Origin: JBDHZU01 sp039812085
Lineage (GTDB): Bacteria; Actinomycetota; Actinomycetes; S36-B12; UBA10799
DNA length: 21,721 bases
Assembly: GCA_039812085.1 (NCBI GenBank)
Contig: JBDHZU010000022.1
Span: 1 to 21,721, forward strand
Direction of reading: 5' to 3'
This document shows positions 14,554-21,721 of this stretch, piece by piece. The notes below the pieces were generated by a model. That model had not been told where the DNA came from, searched no databases, and saw only the letters and a list, made by a program, of their open reading frames with translations. Each line of letters opens with the position of its first letter. Position 1 is the stretch's first letter. The position numbers and the translations under genes are program-made.

Positions 14554-15885
14554 GTGCCGTCGACTGACCGTCCATCGAATCGGACCTATGTGCTGGACAC
14601 CAGCGTCTTGCTTAGCGATCCGCAAGCTCTCCTGAGATTCGATGAACACGATGTCGTCTTACCGGTTGTTGTCGTGACCGAGCTTGAAGCTAAACGCACG
14701 CATTCCGAGTTGGGTTACTTCGCCCGCCAAGCGCTACGCATGCTCGACGACCTCCGGGTCGAACATGGACGCCTGGATACGCCGGTTCCGCTCCCTAGCG
14801 GCGGCAACCTGTTGGTCGAGCTCAACCACAACGATCCGAACGTCCTGCCCAGCGGATTCCGCTTGGGCGATAACGACAGTCGCATCCTGGCTGTCGCGCG
14901 CTCTTTATCCAACGAGGGCAAAGACGTTGTGCTGGTCAGTAAAGACCTGCCGATGCGCGTCAAGGCATCCGCAATGGGTCTGTCCGCGGAGGAATACCGC
15001 GCTGAACTCGTGAGCAATTCCGGCTGGACTGGAATGCATGAACTATCCGTCGATAGCGACTTCATCAACACGTTGTATGACGAAGAAGTCGGTGACAACG
15101 ACGAAGCCCGCGATCTTCCCTGCCATACCGGTGTGGTGTTGCTTTCTGATCGTGGCAGCGCGTTGGCGAGAGTCACACCAGACAAGCGTCTGCAGTTGGT
15201 GCGCGGTGACCGCGAAGCATTCGGCCTGCATGGGCGAAGCGCAGAACAACGCATTGCCCTGGATCTGCTACTCGATCCCGACATCGGAATCGTGAGCCTG
15301 GGAGGTCGTGCCGGTACCGGTAAGTCGGCGCTGGCCCTGGCCGCGGGACTCGAAGCGGTGATGGAACGGCAAGCGCATCGCAAGGTCATCGTGTTCCGTC
15401 CGTTGTATGCCGTTGGTGGTCAAGAACTGGGATACCTGCCCGGCTCAGAAGGGGAGAAGATGGCGCCGTGGGGTCAGGCCGTCTTCGACACTTTGTCGGC
15501 GATCACCACCAGCGAAGTGGTCGACGAACTAGTCGATCGAGACCTGATCGAAGTGCTGCCGCTGACCCATATTCGAGGACGTTCGCTGCACGATGCATTC
15601 GTCATCGTTGACGAAGCACAGTCTCTGGAACGCAACGTTTTGCTCACGGTGTTGAGTCGAATCGGCAAGGACTCAAAGGTCGTGCTCACCCATGACATTG
15701 CGCAGCGAGATAACTTGCGAGTCGGTCGCCATGACGGTGTCGTTGCCGTGGTTGAACGGCTTAAAGGCCACCCACTGTTTGCTCACGTCACGCTGCAACG
15801 ATCCGAACGCTCACCGATTGCCGCGTTGGTGACGGAGCTATTGGATTCCTCGGAAGGCATCGGCGTGGACCTTGGGGATGCCTGA
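14554..15885 (+). CDS. PIN-PhoH family RNA helicase/ribonuclease (PhoH2)
   Basis: The product has 443 residues in two parts. The N-terminal PIN nuclease domain has the acidic residues expected for metal-dependent RNA cleavage: Asp15 in YVLDTSVLL, the glutamate of VVTELEAKR, and GDNDSRIL. The C-terminal PhoH ATPase has a Walker A GGRAGTGKS (250-258) and a Walker B VIVDEAQS (Asp353, Glu354). In mycobacteria PhoH2 unwinds and cuts RNA in an ATP-dependent way and is paired with an upstream antitoxin (PhoAT). GTG 14554 was chosen because GGGAGG lies four bases upstream; an in-frame GTG at 14512 has no such site. I see no clear PhoAT-type gene in the 147 bp upstream. Confidence 0.92.
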   Translation: MPSTDRPSNRTYVLDTSVLLSDPQALLRFDEHDVVLPVVVVTELEAKRTHSELGYFARQALRMLDDLRVEHGRLDTPVPLPSGGNLLVELNHNDPNVLPSGFRLGDNDSRILAVARSLSNEGKDVVLVSKDLPMRVKASAMGLSAEEYRAELVSNSGWTGMHELSVDSDFINTLYDEEVGDNDEARDLPCHTGVVLLSDRGSALARVTPDKRLQLVRGDREAFGLHGRSAEQRIALDLLLDPDIGIVSLGGRAGTGKSALALAAGLEAVMERQAHRKVIVFRPLYAVGGQELGYLPGSEGEKMAPWGQAVFDTLSAITTSEVVDELVDRDLIEVLPLTHIRGRSLHDAFVIVDEAQSLERNVLLTVLSRIGKDSKVVLTHDIAQRDNLRVGRHDGVVAVVERLKGHPLFAHVTLQRSERSPIAALVTELLDSSEGIGVDLGDA

Positions 15886-16199
15886 TCCAGTTCGTGCATT
15901 CGTGAAGCACTAATTCCGGGTAAAGCGCTGCGGCACAAGGGATTCCGCATCGCCGTGAACCTCCGATGATGTCCGAATTATCCCTTTACATCGGTGGCAT
16001 ACCTCACGATTCTCGGCTTGCTGACACATTTGTAATTCAGTCACGGTAAATCGAGTCGCCACAAGATCCACCCCGGCGACAAGCGTTGCTTGATCGGCCA
16101 TTCGCCGATCGCGGAGAGCACAGCCAGTCGCTCCCATCGCCTCTTGCGCGAACGCATCGTGTGCCCTTGTTCGACGATTTGTCAGGACTGATTGACCGT
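15886..16199 (+). other. Long structured 5' region of the secreted lysozyme-like gene
   Basis: These 314 bases hold no supported gene. They contain TGCGG/CCGCA pairing (15929-15949) and CCGATG/CATCGG (15963-15994) enclosing the motif at 15969-15988. Further down are GTCGCC/GGCGAC (16055-16080, 14-nt loop) and a perfect 7-bp hairpin GATCGGC-CATTC-GCCGATC (16092-16110). If transcription starts near the motif, the leader would exceed 200 nt, long enough for a cis-acting RNA. It does not match the c-di-AMP (ydaO) riboswitch pattern often found before actinobacterial wall hydrolases. Pairings were found by eye. Confidence 0.4.
15969..15988 (+). promoter_or_regulatory. Motif shared with the CHAP leader (copy B)
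   Basis: Fits ATGTCCGANTNNTNCCTTTA and is identical to 3953-3972 at 16 of 20 positions with no gap. This copy is 211 nt before the ATG at 16200, compared with 72 nt for copy A, and is enclosed by the CCGATG/CATCGG inverted repeat. Confidence 0.45.
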
Positions 16200-16691
16200 A
16201 TGAAGAAGTTTGCTGTGCCTGCTGCCGTGTTGGTGGCCGCCCCCATGACCGTCGGTGCCAGTAGCGCTAATGCTGTTGAGGTTAGTTCCTCCGCAGGCAT
16301 CCATACCCAAAGCACATCCACTCGGATTTTGTCCGCGAAGGAGCGAGCCGTATTGGCGATCCGCCCACCTCACAAGTACGCCTCGGTGGCGTACAACAAG
16401 TACTGGGCGCGCGAATACATGCGCATCAAGTACGGCTGGGGTAAGTCGCAGTTCAAGGCATTCGACCGAGTGGTGACTCGTGAATCCGGCTGGGACGAAC
16501 GCGCCATGAACCGAAGCTCCGGCGCCTATGGCATTCCGCAGTCGTTGCCAGCCAGCAAGATGCGTTCGGCAGGTAAGGACTGGCGAACCAATCCTCGTAC
16601 TCAGATCAAGTGGGCGTGCTCATACATGAAGTCTGCTTACGGCTCCCCAAGCAAGGCGTGGAATTTCTGGGCGAGCCATCACTGGTACTAA
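16200..16691 (+). CDS. Secreted lysozyme-like transglycosylase (aggregation-promoting-factor C-terminal type)
   Basis: The product has 163 residues. MKKF and a hydrophobic stretch ending SSANA (about residues 20-24) form a Sec signal peptide. The mature C-terminal domain is the lysozyme-like fold seen in aggregation-promoting factors and small transglycosylases: the probable catalytic Glu95 in TRESGWDE, then SSGAYGIPQSLPASKM, and the final WNFWASHHWY. These proteins cleave or bind glycan strands of peptidoglycan outside the cell. ATG 16200 was chosen because it starts the signal peptide directly; upstream in-frame codons would add a non-conserved, non-hydrophobic extension. The ribosome site is weak (AGGA, about 12 nt away). 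It probably acts together with the CHAP protein in wall remodelling, as the two share an upstream motif. Confidence 0.88.
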   Translation: MKKFAVPAAVLVAAPMTVGASSANAVEVSSSAGIHTQSTSTRILSAKERAVLAIRPPHKYASVAYNKYWAREYMRIKYGWGKSQFKAFDRVVTRESGWDERAMNRSSGAYGIPQSLPASKMRSAGKDWRTNPRTQIKWACSYMKSAYGSPSKAWNFWASHHWY

Positions 16692-16788
16692 GCCGAATTA
16701 GTCAGACCCAACGATTGATGACGTGGCCTGAGTAACGGTTGACTGCTCTGGTCGCGCGGTGACCGGCTCGTGTGATGAGGTTCAAGGC

Positions 16789-17601
16789 ATGAGCCCCACG
16801 GTGACGTTCCTCGGACATGCCTCGGTGCTCATTGATACTGGGCGCACCCAGGTACTGACCGACCCGTTGCTGTTCTCGCGGGTGGCCTTCCTTGGTCGAG
16901 TGAGTGCAGAAGTGTTTGCCGATGAGTACGCGCAAACAGACCTCGTGCTCATCTCGCATATGCACGCCGATCATTGCGATCTGAGATCGCTGCGGACGTT
17001 GGAATACGCGACGATCGTCGTGCCCGTCGGGTCAGCGGCCTGGCTGCGTTCGCATGGCGTACACAACGTGGTCGAGCTTCCGATTGGGCAATCGTTGACC
17101 ATTGACGATGTCACCGTCACCACAACCCCGGCTATCCACGATGGGCGACGTTTGCGCTGGAAAGGCCCCGATGCAGACGCTGTCGGCTACGTCATTGAGA
17201 CGAAAGGCCCAGCGCCTGCGGACAACACCACGGTGTACTTCGCCGGAGATACCGACCTGTTCGACGAAATGACCGATCTGCCCGGGGTGGGAAGCCAAGG
17301 AATCGACCTGGCTCTGCTGCCGGTGTGGGGATGGGGTCCGAACCTCGGTCCAGGGCATATGAACCCAGAACGGGCCGCTCACAGCTTGGACCTACTTCAG
17401 CCGAGTCTGGCTGTACCGATTCATTGGGGAACGTTCTTCCCAGTCGGGCTGCGACGACTGAAACCCAGTCTGGGTTCACTCCTGAGTGAACCACCGTTCG
17501 AGTTTGTTCGACATGCTGAACAACGTTCCGCGCAGCATCGGGTTCAGGTCGTGCAGCCTGGTGGTGTGGTGTCGGTCGGGAATCGAGGTGATCAGTCATG
17601 A
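16789..17601 (+). CDS. MBL-fold metallo-hydrolase (UlaG/NAPE-PLD-like)
   Basis: The product has 270 residues. The metallo-beta-lactamase signature HMHADH is at 57-62 (His57, His59, Asp61, His62). Further metal ligands fit the Asp in YFAGDTDLF and the His in PIHWGTF. The N-terminal VTFLGHASVLIDTG is typical of the branch that includes UlaG lactonase and NAPE-type phospholipase D. A hydrolytic role on a phosphodiester or lactone is expected; the substrate is unknown. ATG 16789 is supported by GAGG and AAGG just upstream. The stop overlaps the next ATG by four bases (ATGA), so it is translationally coupled to the membrane phosphodiesterase, which suggests related substrates. Confidence 0.88.
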   Translation: MSPTVTFLGHASVLIDTGRTQVLTDPLLFSRVAFLGRVSAEVFADEYAQTDLVLISHMHADHCDLRSLRTLEYATIVVPVGSAAWLRSHGVHNVVELPIGQSLTIDDVTVTTTPAIHDGRRLRWKGPDADAVGYVIETKGPAPADNTTVYFAGDTDLFDEMTDLPGVGSQGIDLALLPVWGWGPNLGPGHMNPERAAHSLDLLQPSLAVPIHWGTFFPVGLRRLKPSLGSLLSEPPFEFVRHAEQRSAQHRVQVVQPGGVVSVGNRGDQS

Positions 17602-19919
17602 GTGAGGCCAGCGATAGGCGCAAGGAACGAATTGACGCGACGAAGGCGGAAATGCGTCGCCACCAAGACATCGCCAGCGACTTCATCAGTGACCCATTCG
17701 GCAACCGTCATCGCCTGCGGGACATGCTGTGGCACTTCCTCATCGGCTGCGTTGTGCTGGGTGTCAGCATTGCGATCTCTCCGGAGATCAATGTCAGCAG
17801 TTGGATCCAGGTTCCTTTTGCCGTCTTACTGCAGACGATTCTGTCTGCCGCATTGCGCCCGCTCATGATTCGCATTGCTGTTCCGCTTGGCTGGGTGGGA
17901 ACCGCGTTCCTAGCCTTCTTCAGCAACTTCATCGTCATCTATCTGGCGATTCGATTCACGCCCGGAATCGAACACAAGGGCCCCTGGCAGATCATGATTG
18001 TCACCTGGATTTATGCGGTGATTCTGGCCATCGTTCAGTGGGTACTCGCGGCTGACGACAACCAAGCATTTGTGATCAATGCGATTCGGCAAAGCACACG
18101 TTCCAAAGTCTGGGGATCGCAACTTACTGAAGGCGACAAGCAAGCCTTGGCCGACGGTTCGCATCCCACGCTCGGGGTTGTGTTCGTGCAGCTTGATGGC
18201 ATGCCTGCGCCGGTACTGGAATGGGCGGTCAAATCTGGAAACTTCCCCACGTTGTCGCGATGGATCAGAAGTGGTGACTACTCCTGGGCGGAATGGCACG
18301 CCCGGATCCCTTCTACTACGCCGGTTTCGCAAGCGGGTTTGCTGCACGGATCGAGCGAGAACATCCCTGCGTTCCGTTGGTATGACAAATCCTTGGGCCG
18401 ATTGATCGTGGCCAACCACCCGCCGGATGCTGCCCTCATTGAGGCGCGACTCAGCAACGGTCGCGGCCTGCTCGCGGATGAGGGTGTGAGTATTTCCAAT
18501 CTGTTTTCTGGCGACGCCCCGACCAGCCTGCTGGTGATGAGCTCGTTATCCAAGGGGCGTTCTGGGCTGGGGTCGAGCAGTACGTACGCATCGTTCTTCG
18601 CTCACCCTGAGGGCTTCTCCCGGGCATTCGTGTTGACCGTGGGAGAAATGATCAAAGAGAAGTACCAAGCTCGAATCCAACGACGAAAAGGGATCGAACC
18701 GCGAATCTCCCGCCACGGTTCGTACGTATTTCTTCGCGGAGTGACCAACGTCTTGCTGCGTGACCTCAACACCTCGCTCGTGATCGATTCGATGATGAAG
18801 GGCGTCAAGTCCATCTACGTCGATTACGTGGACTACGACGAAATCGCCCACCATGCCGGAGTTCAACGCCCCGAGTCTTTGCGCGCCCTCGAAGGGCTCG
18901 ATGAGGTCTTGTTTCAGTTGGAACGAGTGGTTCGTTACGCACCCAGACCGTATCGATTTGTGTGCGTCAGCGATCACGGACAGAGCCAAGGCTCCACCTT
19001 CAAACAGCGCTACGGCGAACCCTTGGAGGACGTGGTGCGCGACCTCATGGGAATCGACACAGCCGACGTTGCCGCCGCGACCGGTTCCGTTGAGGCGTGG
19101 GGTCCAGTCAACGTGTTCTTGTCCGACTTGCAGCAGCAAAACTCACTTTCCGGTGGCCTTACTCGAACAGCTATGCGAGGCAAGACCTCAGACGGAACCG
19201 TCCAATTTGGTCCTGGTGTGCAGGAACATGAACAGGCGTCAACCGAAGACGGTGTCGCAGCCGAAGTCGTCGTGATCGGTTCGGGCAACCTCGGCGGAAT
19301 CTGGTTCCCGCGCCATGAAGGTCGATTGACTGCCGAAGACATTGAGACACAGTGGCCCGGCCTACTCGCTGGACTCAGTACCCACGAAGGCGTCAGCTTC
19401 CTTATGGTGAAAAAGGCCGACGGCGAAGATGTCGTCATGAGTCGAGATGGTGTGCGTTGGTTGCAGTCTGACCGGATCGAAGGCACCGATCCGCTCGAAC
19501 CGTTCGACCGACAAACGCGGGAGGATCTACTCCGCGTTTCTGCTTTTGCTGATGCGCCCGACATCTATCTGAACTCGATGTACGACGTACAACTGGGCGA
19601 GGTGGCGGCGTTCGAAGAACTCGTCGGTTGTCACGGTGGCGTGGGCGGTTGGCAGACCCGGGCGATGGTGGTTCATCCGACGAATTGGCCGATTGAAGAA
19701 CGCTTCACCGATGACCAAGGCCGCCTAGTCGGCGCAGAGTCGGTCCATCGTCAGTTCGTCTCGTGGTTGGAGCAACTCGGTCATCGCGGTGACCTGACCG
19801 TTGCTCAAGTGACGCCGAAGGGTGATGAACCTCTAGGGTCGTCGCAGAGCGATTCGGTGCTCGGTCAAGAACCTGCCAGCAAGGAGAACGTGAGTGAAGC
19901 GCAAGTTGATCGCATTTGA
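17598..19919 (+). CDS. Phage-holin-like membrane domain fused to type I phosphodiesterase/alkaline-phosphatase-like domain
   Basis: The product has 773 residues. Residues about 43-150 hold four membrane helices of the holin-like superfamily (PF04020 type), with ALRPLMIRIAVPLG between them. From about residue 190 comes an alkaline-phosphatase-superfamily domain: metal ligand Asp200 in QLDGMPAP, a Thr nucleophile in PSTTPVSQ (240/241), VDYDEIAHHAG, VSDHG (Asp459, His460) and a late CHGGVGG. This fusion is common in actinobacteria. The catalytic part should hydrolyse a phosphoester or phosphodiester at the membrane; which face it is on was not determined. The C-terminal 35 residues are low-complexity and contain the ribosome site of the next gene. 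Despite the holin name there is no phage context. Confidence 0.9.
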   Translation: MSEASDRRKERIDATKAEMRRHQDIASDFISDPFGNRHRLRDMLWHFLIGCVVLGVSIAISPEINVSSWIQVPFAVLLQTILSAALRPLMIRIAVPLGWVGTAFLAFFSNFIVIYLAIRFTPGIEHKGPWQIMIVTWIYAVILAIVQWVLAADDNQAFVINAIRQSTRSKVWGSQLTEGDKQALADGSHPTLGVVFVQLDGMPAPVLEWAVKSGNFPTLSRWIRSGDYSWAEWHARIPSTTPVSQAGLLHGSSENIPAFRWYDKSLGRLIVANHPPDAALIEARLSNGRGLLADEGVSISNLFSGDAPTSLLVMSSLSKGRSGLGSSSTYASFFAHPEGFSRAFVLTVGEMIKEKYQARIQRRKGIEPRISRHGSYVFLRGVTNVLLRDLNTSLVIDSMMKGVKSIYVDYVDYDEIAHHAGVQRPESLRALEGLDEVLFQLERVVRYAPRPYRFVCVSDHGQSQGSTFKQRYGEPLEDVVRDLMGIDTADVAAATGSVEAWGPVNVFLSDLQQQNSLSGGLTRTAMRGKTSDGTVQFGPGVQEHEQASTEDGVAAEVVVIGSGNLGGIWFPRHEGRLTAEDIETQWPGLLAGLSTHEGVSFLMVKKADGEDVVMSRDGVRWLQSDRIEGTDPLEPFDRQTREDLLRVSAFADAPDIYLNSMYDVQLGEVAAFEELVGCHGGVGGWQTRAMVVHPTNWPIEERFTDDQGRLVGAESVHRQFVSWLEQLGHRGDLTVAQVTPKGDEPLGSSQSDSVLGQEPASKENVSEAQVDRI

Positions 19920-20652
19920 CTTGGACGACACCCTTGCGGTGACCAAGTCGCCCATTAGCGACAAGATGGCCGAACTGTTGGCTGGGCTGTTGGAGAACTA
20001 CGACGTATGCGTCATCACTGGCGGCACCATCGACCAGATCCGCACCCAAGTCGTTGATCGGTTGGATGTCGGTGACGATCGACTCGCGCGGCTACACCTG
20101 ATGCCGACCTGTGGAACGCGCTACTACACGTTCCACTTGGATAGCGGCGAATGGGTCCAGGAGTACGCCGAAGACCTCACCGAGGACCAAAAATCAGCCA
20201 TCATCGGTGCGCTCAAAGAAGGCGCCCAGGAACTCGGCATCTGGGAAGACAGTCCAGCAGGAGAAATTATCGAAGACCGAGGGTCCCAAATCACCTACTC
20301 GGCATTGGGTCAGCAAGCCACGCCAGACGACAAGTACGCGTGGGATCCAGACGGGAAGAAGAAGCACGCCCTACGCGACAAGGTGTTGCCACAACTGCCT
20401 GAGCTAGAGGTCCGCGTTGGTGGCACCACCAGCGTCGACATCACCCGAGTCGGTATCGATAAGGCATATGGCATGTCCAAGCTGATTGAAATCGTTGGTT
20501 TAGACAAGGCAGACATCTTGTTCTTCGGCGACAAGCTGGAAGAAGGTGGCAATGACTACCCGGTCAAGGCAATGGGGATCGACTCCATCGCCGTTGACGG
20601 CTGGGAAGACACCGCGCTGGCGTTAGAAGGCATCAACGCCGTCAGTAACTGA
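19894..20652 (+). CDS. HAD-IIB hydrolase resembling eukaryotic-type phosphomannomutase
   Basis: The product has 252 residues. HAD motif I is FDLDDTLA (nucleophile Asp9, acid/base Asp11), motif II lies in VCVITGG, and the C-terminal FFGDKLEEGGND is nearly the signature of eukaryotic phosphomannomutases, as is the VGGTTSVDITRVGIDKAYG segment before it. So it is either a phosphomannomutase-like enzyme (mannose-6-phosphate to mannose-1-phosphate) or a sugar phosphatase of that branch. GTG 19894 has AAGGAG seven bases upstream. It overlaps the end of the preceding gene by 26 bp, so co-expression is very likely. The stop abuts the fumarase stop on the opposite strand with no spacer. Confidence 0.88.
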   Translation: MKRKLIAFDLDDTLAVTKSPISDKMAELLAGLLENYDVCVITGGTIDQIRTQVVDRLDVGDDRLARLHLMPTCGTRYYTFHLDSGEWVQEYAEDLTEDQKSAIIGALKEGAQELGIWEDSPAGEIIEDRGSQITYSALGQQATPDDKYAWDPDGKKKHALRDKVLPQLPELEVRVGGTTSVDITRVGIDKAYGMSKLIEIVGLDKADILFFGDKLEEGGNDYPVKAMGIDSIAVDGWEDTALALEGINAVSN

Positions 20653-21721
20653 CTATTCGGCTGGCGCGCCGACCGGAATCCGGTTGGCGATGGGCCGCAT
20701 TGTGTCCGCGAAGAAGTCGTTGCCCTTGTCGTCCACCACGATGAAGGCCGGGAAGTCCACGACCTCGATCTTCCAGACCGCTTCCATGCCTAACTCGGGG
20801 AAGTCGAGCACCTCCACCTTCTTGATGTTGTCTGCGGCAAGGAGAGCAGCAGGGCCACCGATTGAGCCGAGGTAGAAACCACCATTGTCTTGGCAGGCGT
20901 CGGTGACGGCTTGGCTGCGATTTCCCTTGGCCAACATGACAAAGGAGCCGCCGGCCTTTTGGAATTGATCGACGTACGAGTCCATCCGTCCGGCAGTGGT
21001 GGGACCAAACGAACCAGAGGGCATTCCCTCCGGCGTCTTTGCCGGGCCGGCGTAATAGACGGCATGGTCGCGCATGTAGTCCGGCATGGGTTGTCCAGCG
21101 TCGAGCATCTCTTTGATTCGCGCATGGGCAATATCGCGGGCGACGATGAGCGGGCCGTTGAGCGCAACGCGTGCCTTGACCGGCAGTTTGGATAGTTCTG
21201 AACGAACCTCGCTCATTGGTCGGGTGAGGTCGATCCGAGTGACCTCGGCTGCGGAATCGTCCAAGTGCTCGTCCGTCACCTCCGGTAAGAAGCGAGCTGG
21301 ATCGTGCTCGAGCTGTTCCAGGAACACTCCTTCCGGCGTGATCTTGGCCTTGGCCTGCCGATCCGCCGAACACGAGACGGCCACTGCGATAGGTGCCGAT
21401 GCGCCGTGGCGCGGCAACCGAATCACCCGCACGTCGTGGCAGAAGTACTTACCGCCGAACTGAGCACCGATGCCGAACTCTTGAGTCTGTTTGAGGACTT
21501 CGGCTTCCATTTCCAGATCGCGGTAGCCGTTGCCGTCCGGTCCGCCTATAAGCGGCAAGGTGTCGTAGTAGCGGGCAGAGGCGTACTTGGCGACCTTCAG
21601 CGCGTACTCCGCGCTGGTCCCTCCCACGACGACAGCCAGGTGGTACGGCGGACAGGCAGCGGTTCCCAACTGCCGCAGTTTTTCGTCTAGGAACGCAGCG
21701 AACCGAGTGGGATTGAGTACG
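20653..21721 (-). CDS. Class I (iron-sulfur) fumarate hydratase, C-terminal part
   Basis: The gene runs off the right edge; 355 codons are visible, about the last two thirds of the usual 500-550 residues. The visible part begins VLNPTRFAAFLDEKL and includes GTAACPPYHLAVVVGGTSAE, CHDVRVIRLPRHGAS, VSCSADRQ and, in the C-terminal beta domain, PSGSFGPTTAGRMD. The cysteines in GTAACPP and VSCSADR are the likely ligands of the 4Fe-4S cluster, together with one outside the window. The enzyme converts fumarate to malate in the citric acid cycle and is oxygen-sensitive. The reading frame stays open to the edge, so the TTG at 21669 is not the start. The gene ends tail to tail against the HAD gene. Confidence 0.93.
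   Translation of the reverse strand, partial: VLNPTRFAAFLDEKLRQLGTAACPPYHLAVVVGGTSAEYALKVAKYASARYYDTLPLIGGPDGNGYRDLEMEAEVLKQTQEFGIGAQFGGKYFCHDVRVIRLPRHGASAPIAVAVSCSADRQAKAKITPEGVFLEQLEHDPARFLPEVTDEHLDDSAAEVTRIDLTRPMSEVRSELSKLPVKARVALNGPLIVARDIAHARIKEMLDAGQPMPDYMRDHAVYYAGPAKTPEGMPSGSFGPTTAGRMDSYVDQFQKAGGSFVMLAKGNRSQAVTDACQDNGGFYLGSIGGPAALLAADNIKKVEVLDFPELGMEAVWKIEVVDFPAFIVVDDKGNDFFADTMRPIANRIPVGAPAE

Noticed and set aside
17598..19919. Prophage remnant suggested by the holin-like domain
   Set aside because: The holin-like part is fused to a phosphodiesterase, as is common in actinobacterial chromosomes, and no other phage gene is present.
20653..21669. Complete fumarase starting at TTG 21669
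   Set aside because: The frame remains open to the window edge and the residues upstream (VLNPTRFAAFLDEKL) are conserved fumarase sequence, so the gene is truncated by the window.
1..21721. tRNA, rRNA, CRISPR array, insertion sequence or attachment site
   Set aside because: No cloverleaf with a GTTCGA-type arm and matching acceptor stem, no regularly spaced repeats, no transposase and no terminal inverted repeats were seen on reading through.

Overview
The window looks like chromosomal DNA of an actinobacterium (Actinomycetota). The base composition is moderately GC-rich (judged by eye in the high fifties percent, not computed), GTG and TTG starts are common, and the gene content is typical of the phylum: a short-chain-type cis-prenyltransferase, a PIN-PhoH protein, a phage-holin-like/phosphodiesterase fusion, a DUF3817 protein beside a small SURF1-like membrane protein, and secreted CHAP and transglycosylase-like proteins with Ala-rich signal peptides. 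The genus cannot be named from the sequence alone. The compact spacing suggests a fairly streamlined genome. There is no sign of prophage, insertion sequence, CRISPR array, tRNA or rRNA.

Layout. (1) 1-2855, minus: a membrane-anchored GAF/PAS-GGDEF-EAL cyclic-di-GMP protein, cut by the left edge. (2) 2960-3776, plus: two small membrane proteins (SURF1-N-terminus-like, then DUF3817), apparently leaderless. (3) 3777-4044: a non-coding stretch with four successive inverted repeats and a motif shared with the leader at 15886-16199. (4) 4045-4647: a secreted CHAP-domain wall hydrolase. (5) 4649-5875, minus: a saccharopine-dehydrogenase-like/trans-enoyl-reductase-type oxidoreductase. (6) 5971-8186, plus: a family 2 glycosyltransferase, then a CoA-transferase. 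(7) 8183-9424, minus: a glutaminase fused to a STAS domain. (8) 9504-10771, plus: a zinc-ribbon metallopeptidase and a 53-residue membrane protein. (9) 10772-11467, minus: an AlkD-like DNA glycosylase whose start lies only 11 bp from the divergent YyaL/DUF255 gene (11479-13602). (10) 13645-15885, plus: a cis-prenyltransferase and PIN-PhoH. (11) 15886-16199: a long structured leader, then a secreted lysozyme-like protein (16200-16691). (12) 16789-20652, plus: an overlapping three-gene operon (MBL-fold hydrolase, holin-like/type I phosphodiesterase fusion, phosphomannomutase-like HAD). (13) 20653-21721, minus: the C-terminal part of a class I fumarase.

Most genes are ordinary housekeeping or envelope genes. 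Several touch the cell envelope (two secreted wall hydrolases, prenyl diphosphate synthesis, a glycosyltransferase, a membrane phosphodiesterase), but they do not form one obvious pathway.

I found no convincing new multi-gene system. The best leads are non-coding: a 20-nt motif (16 of 20 positions identical) upstream of both secreted wall-hydrolase genes, with hairpins around it. Next come a divergent gene pair whose Shine-Dalgarno sequences sit next to each other on opposite strands, and the observation that all four convergent gene junctions lie between a 4-bp overlap and a 1-bp gap.
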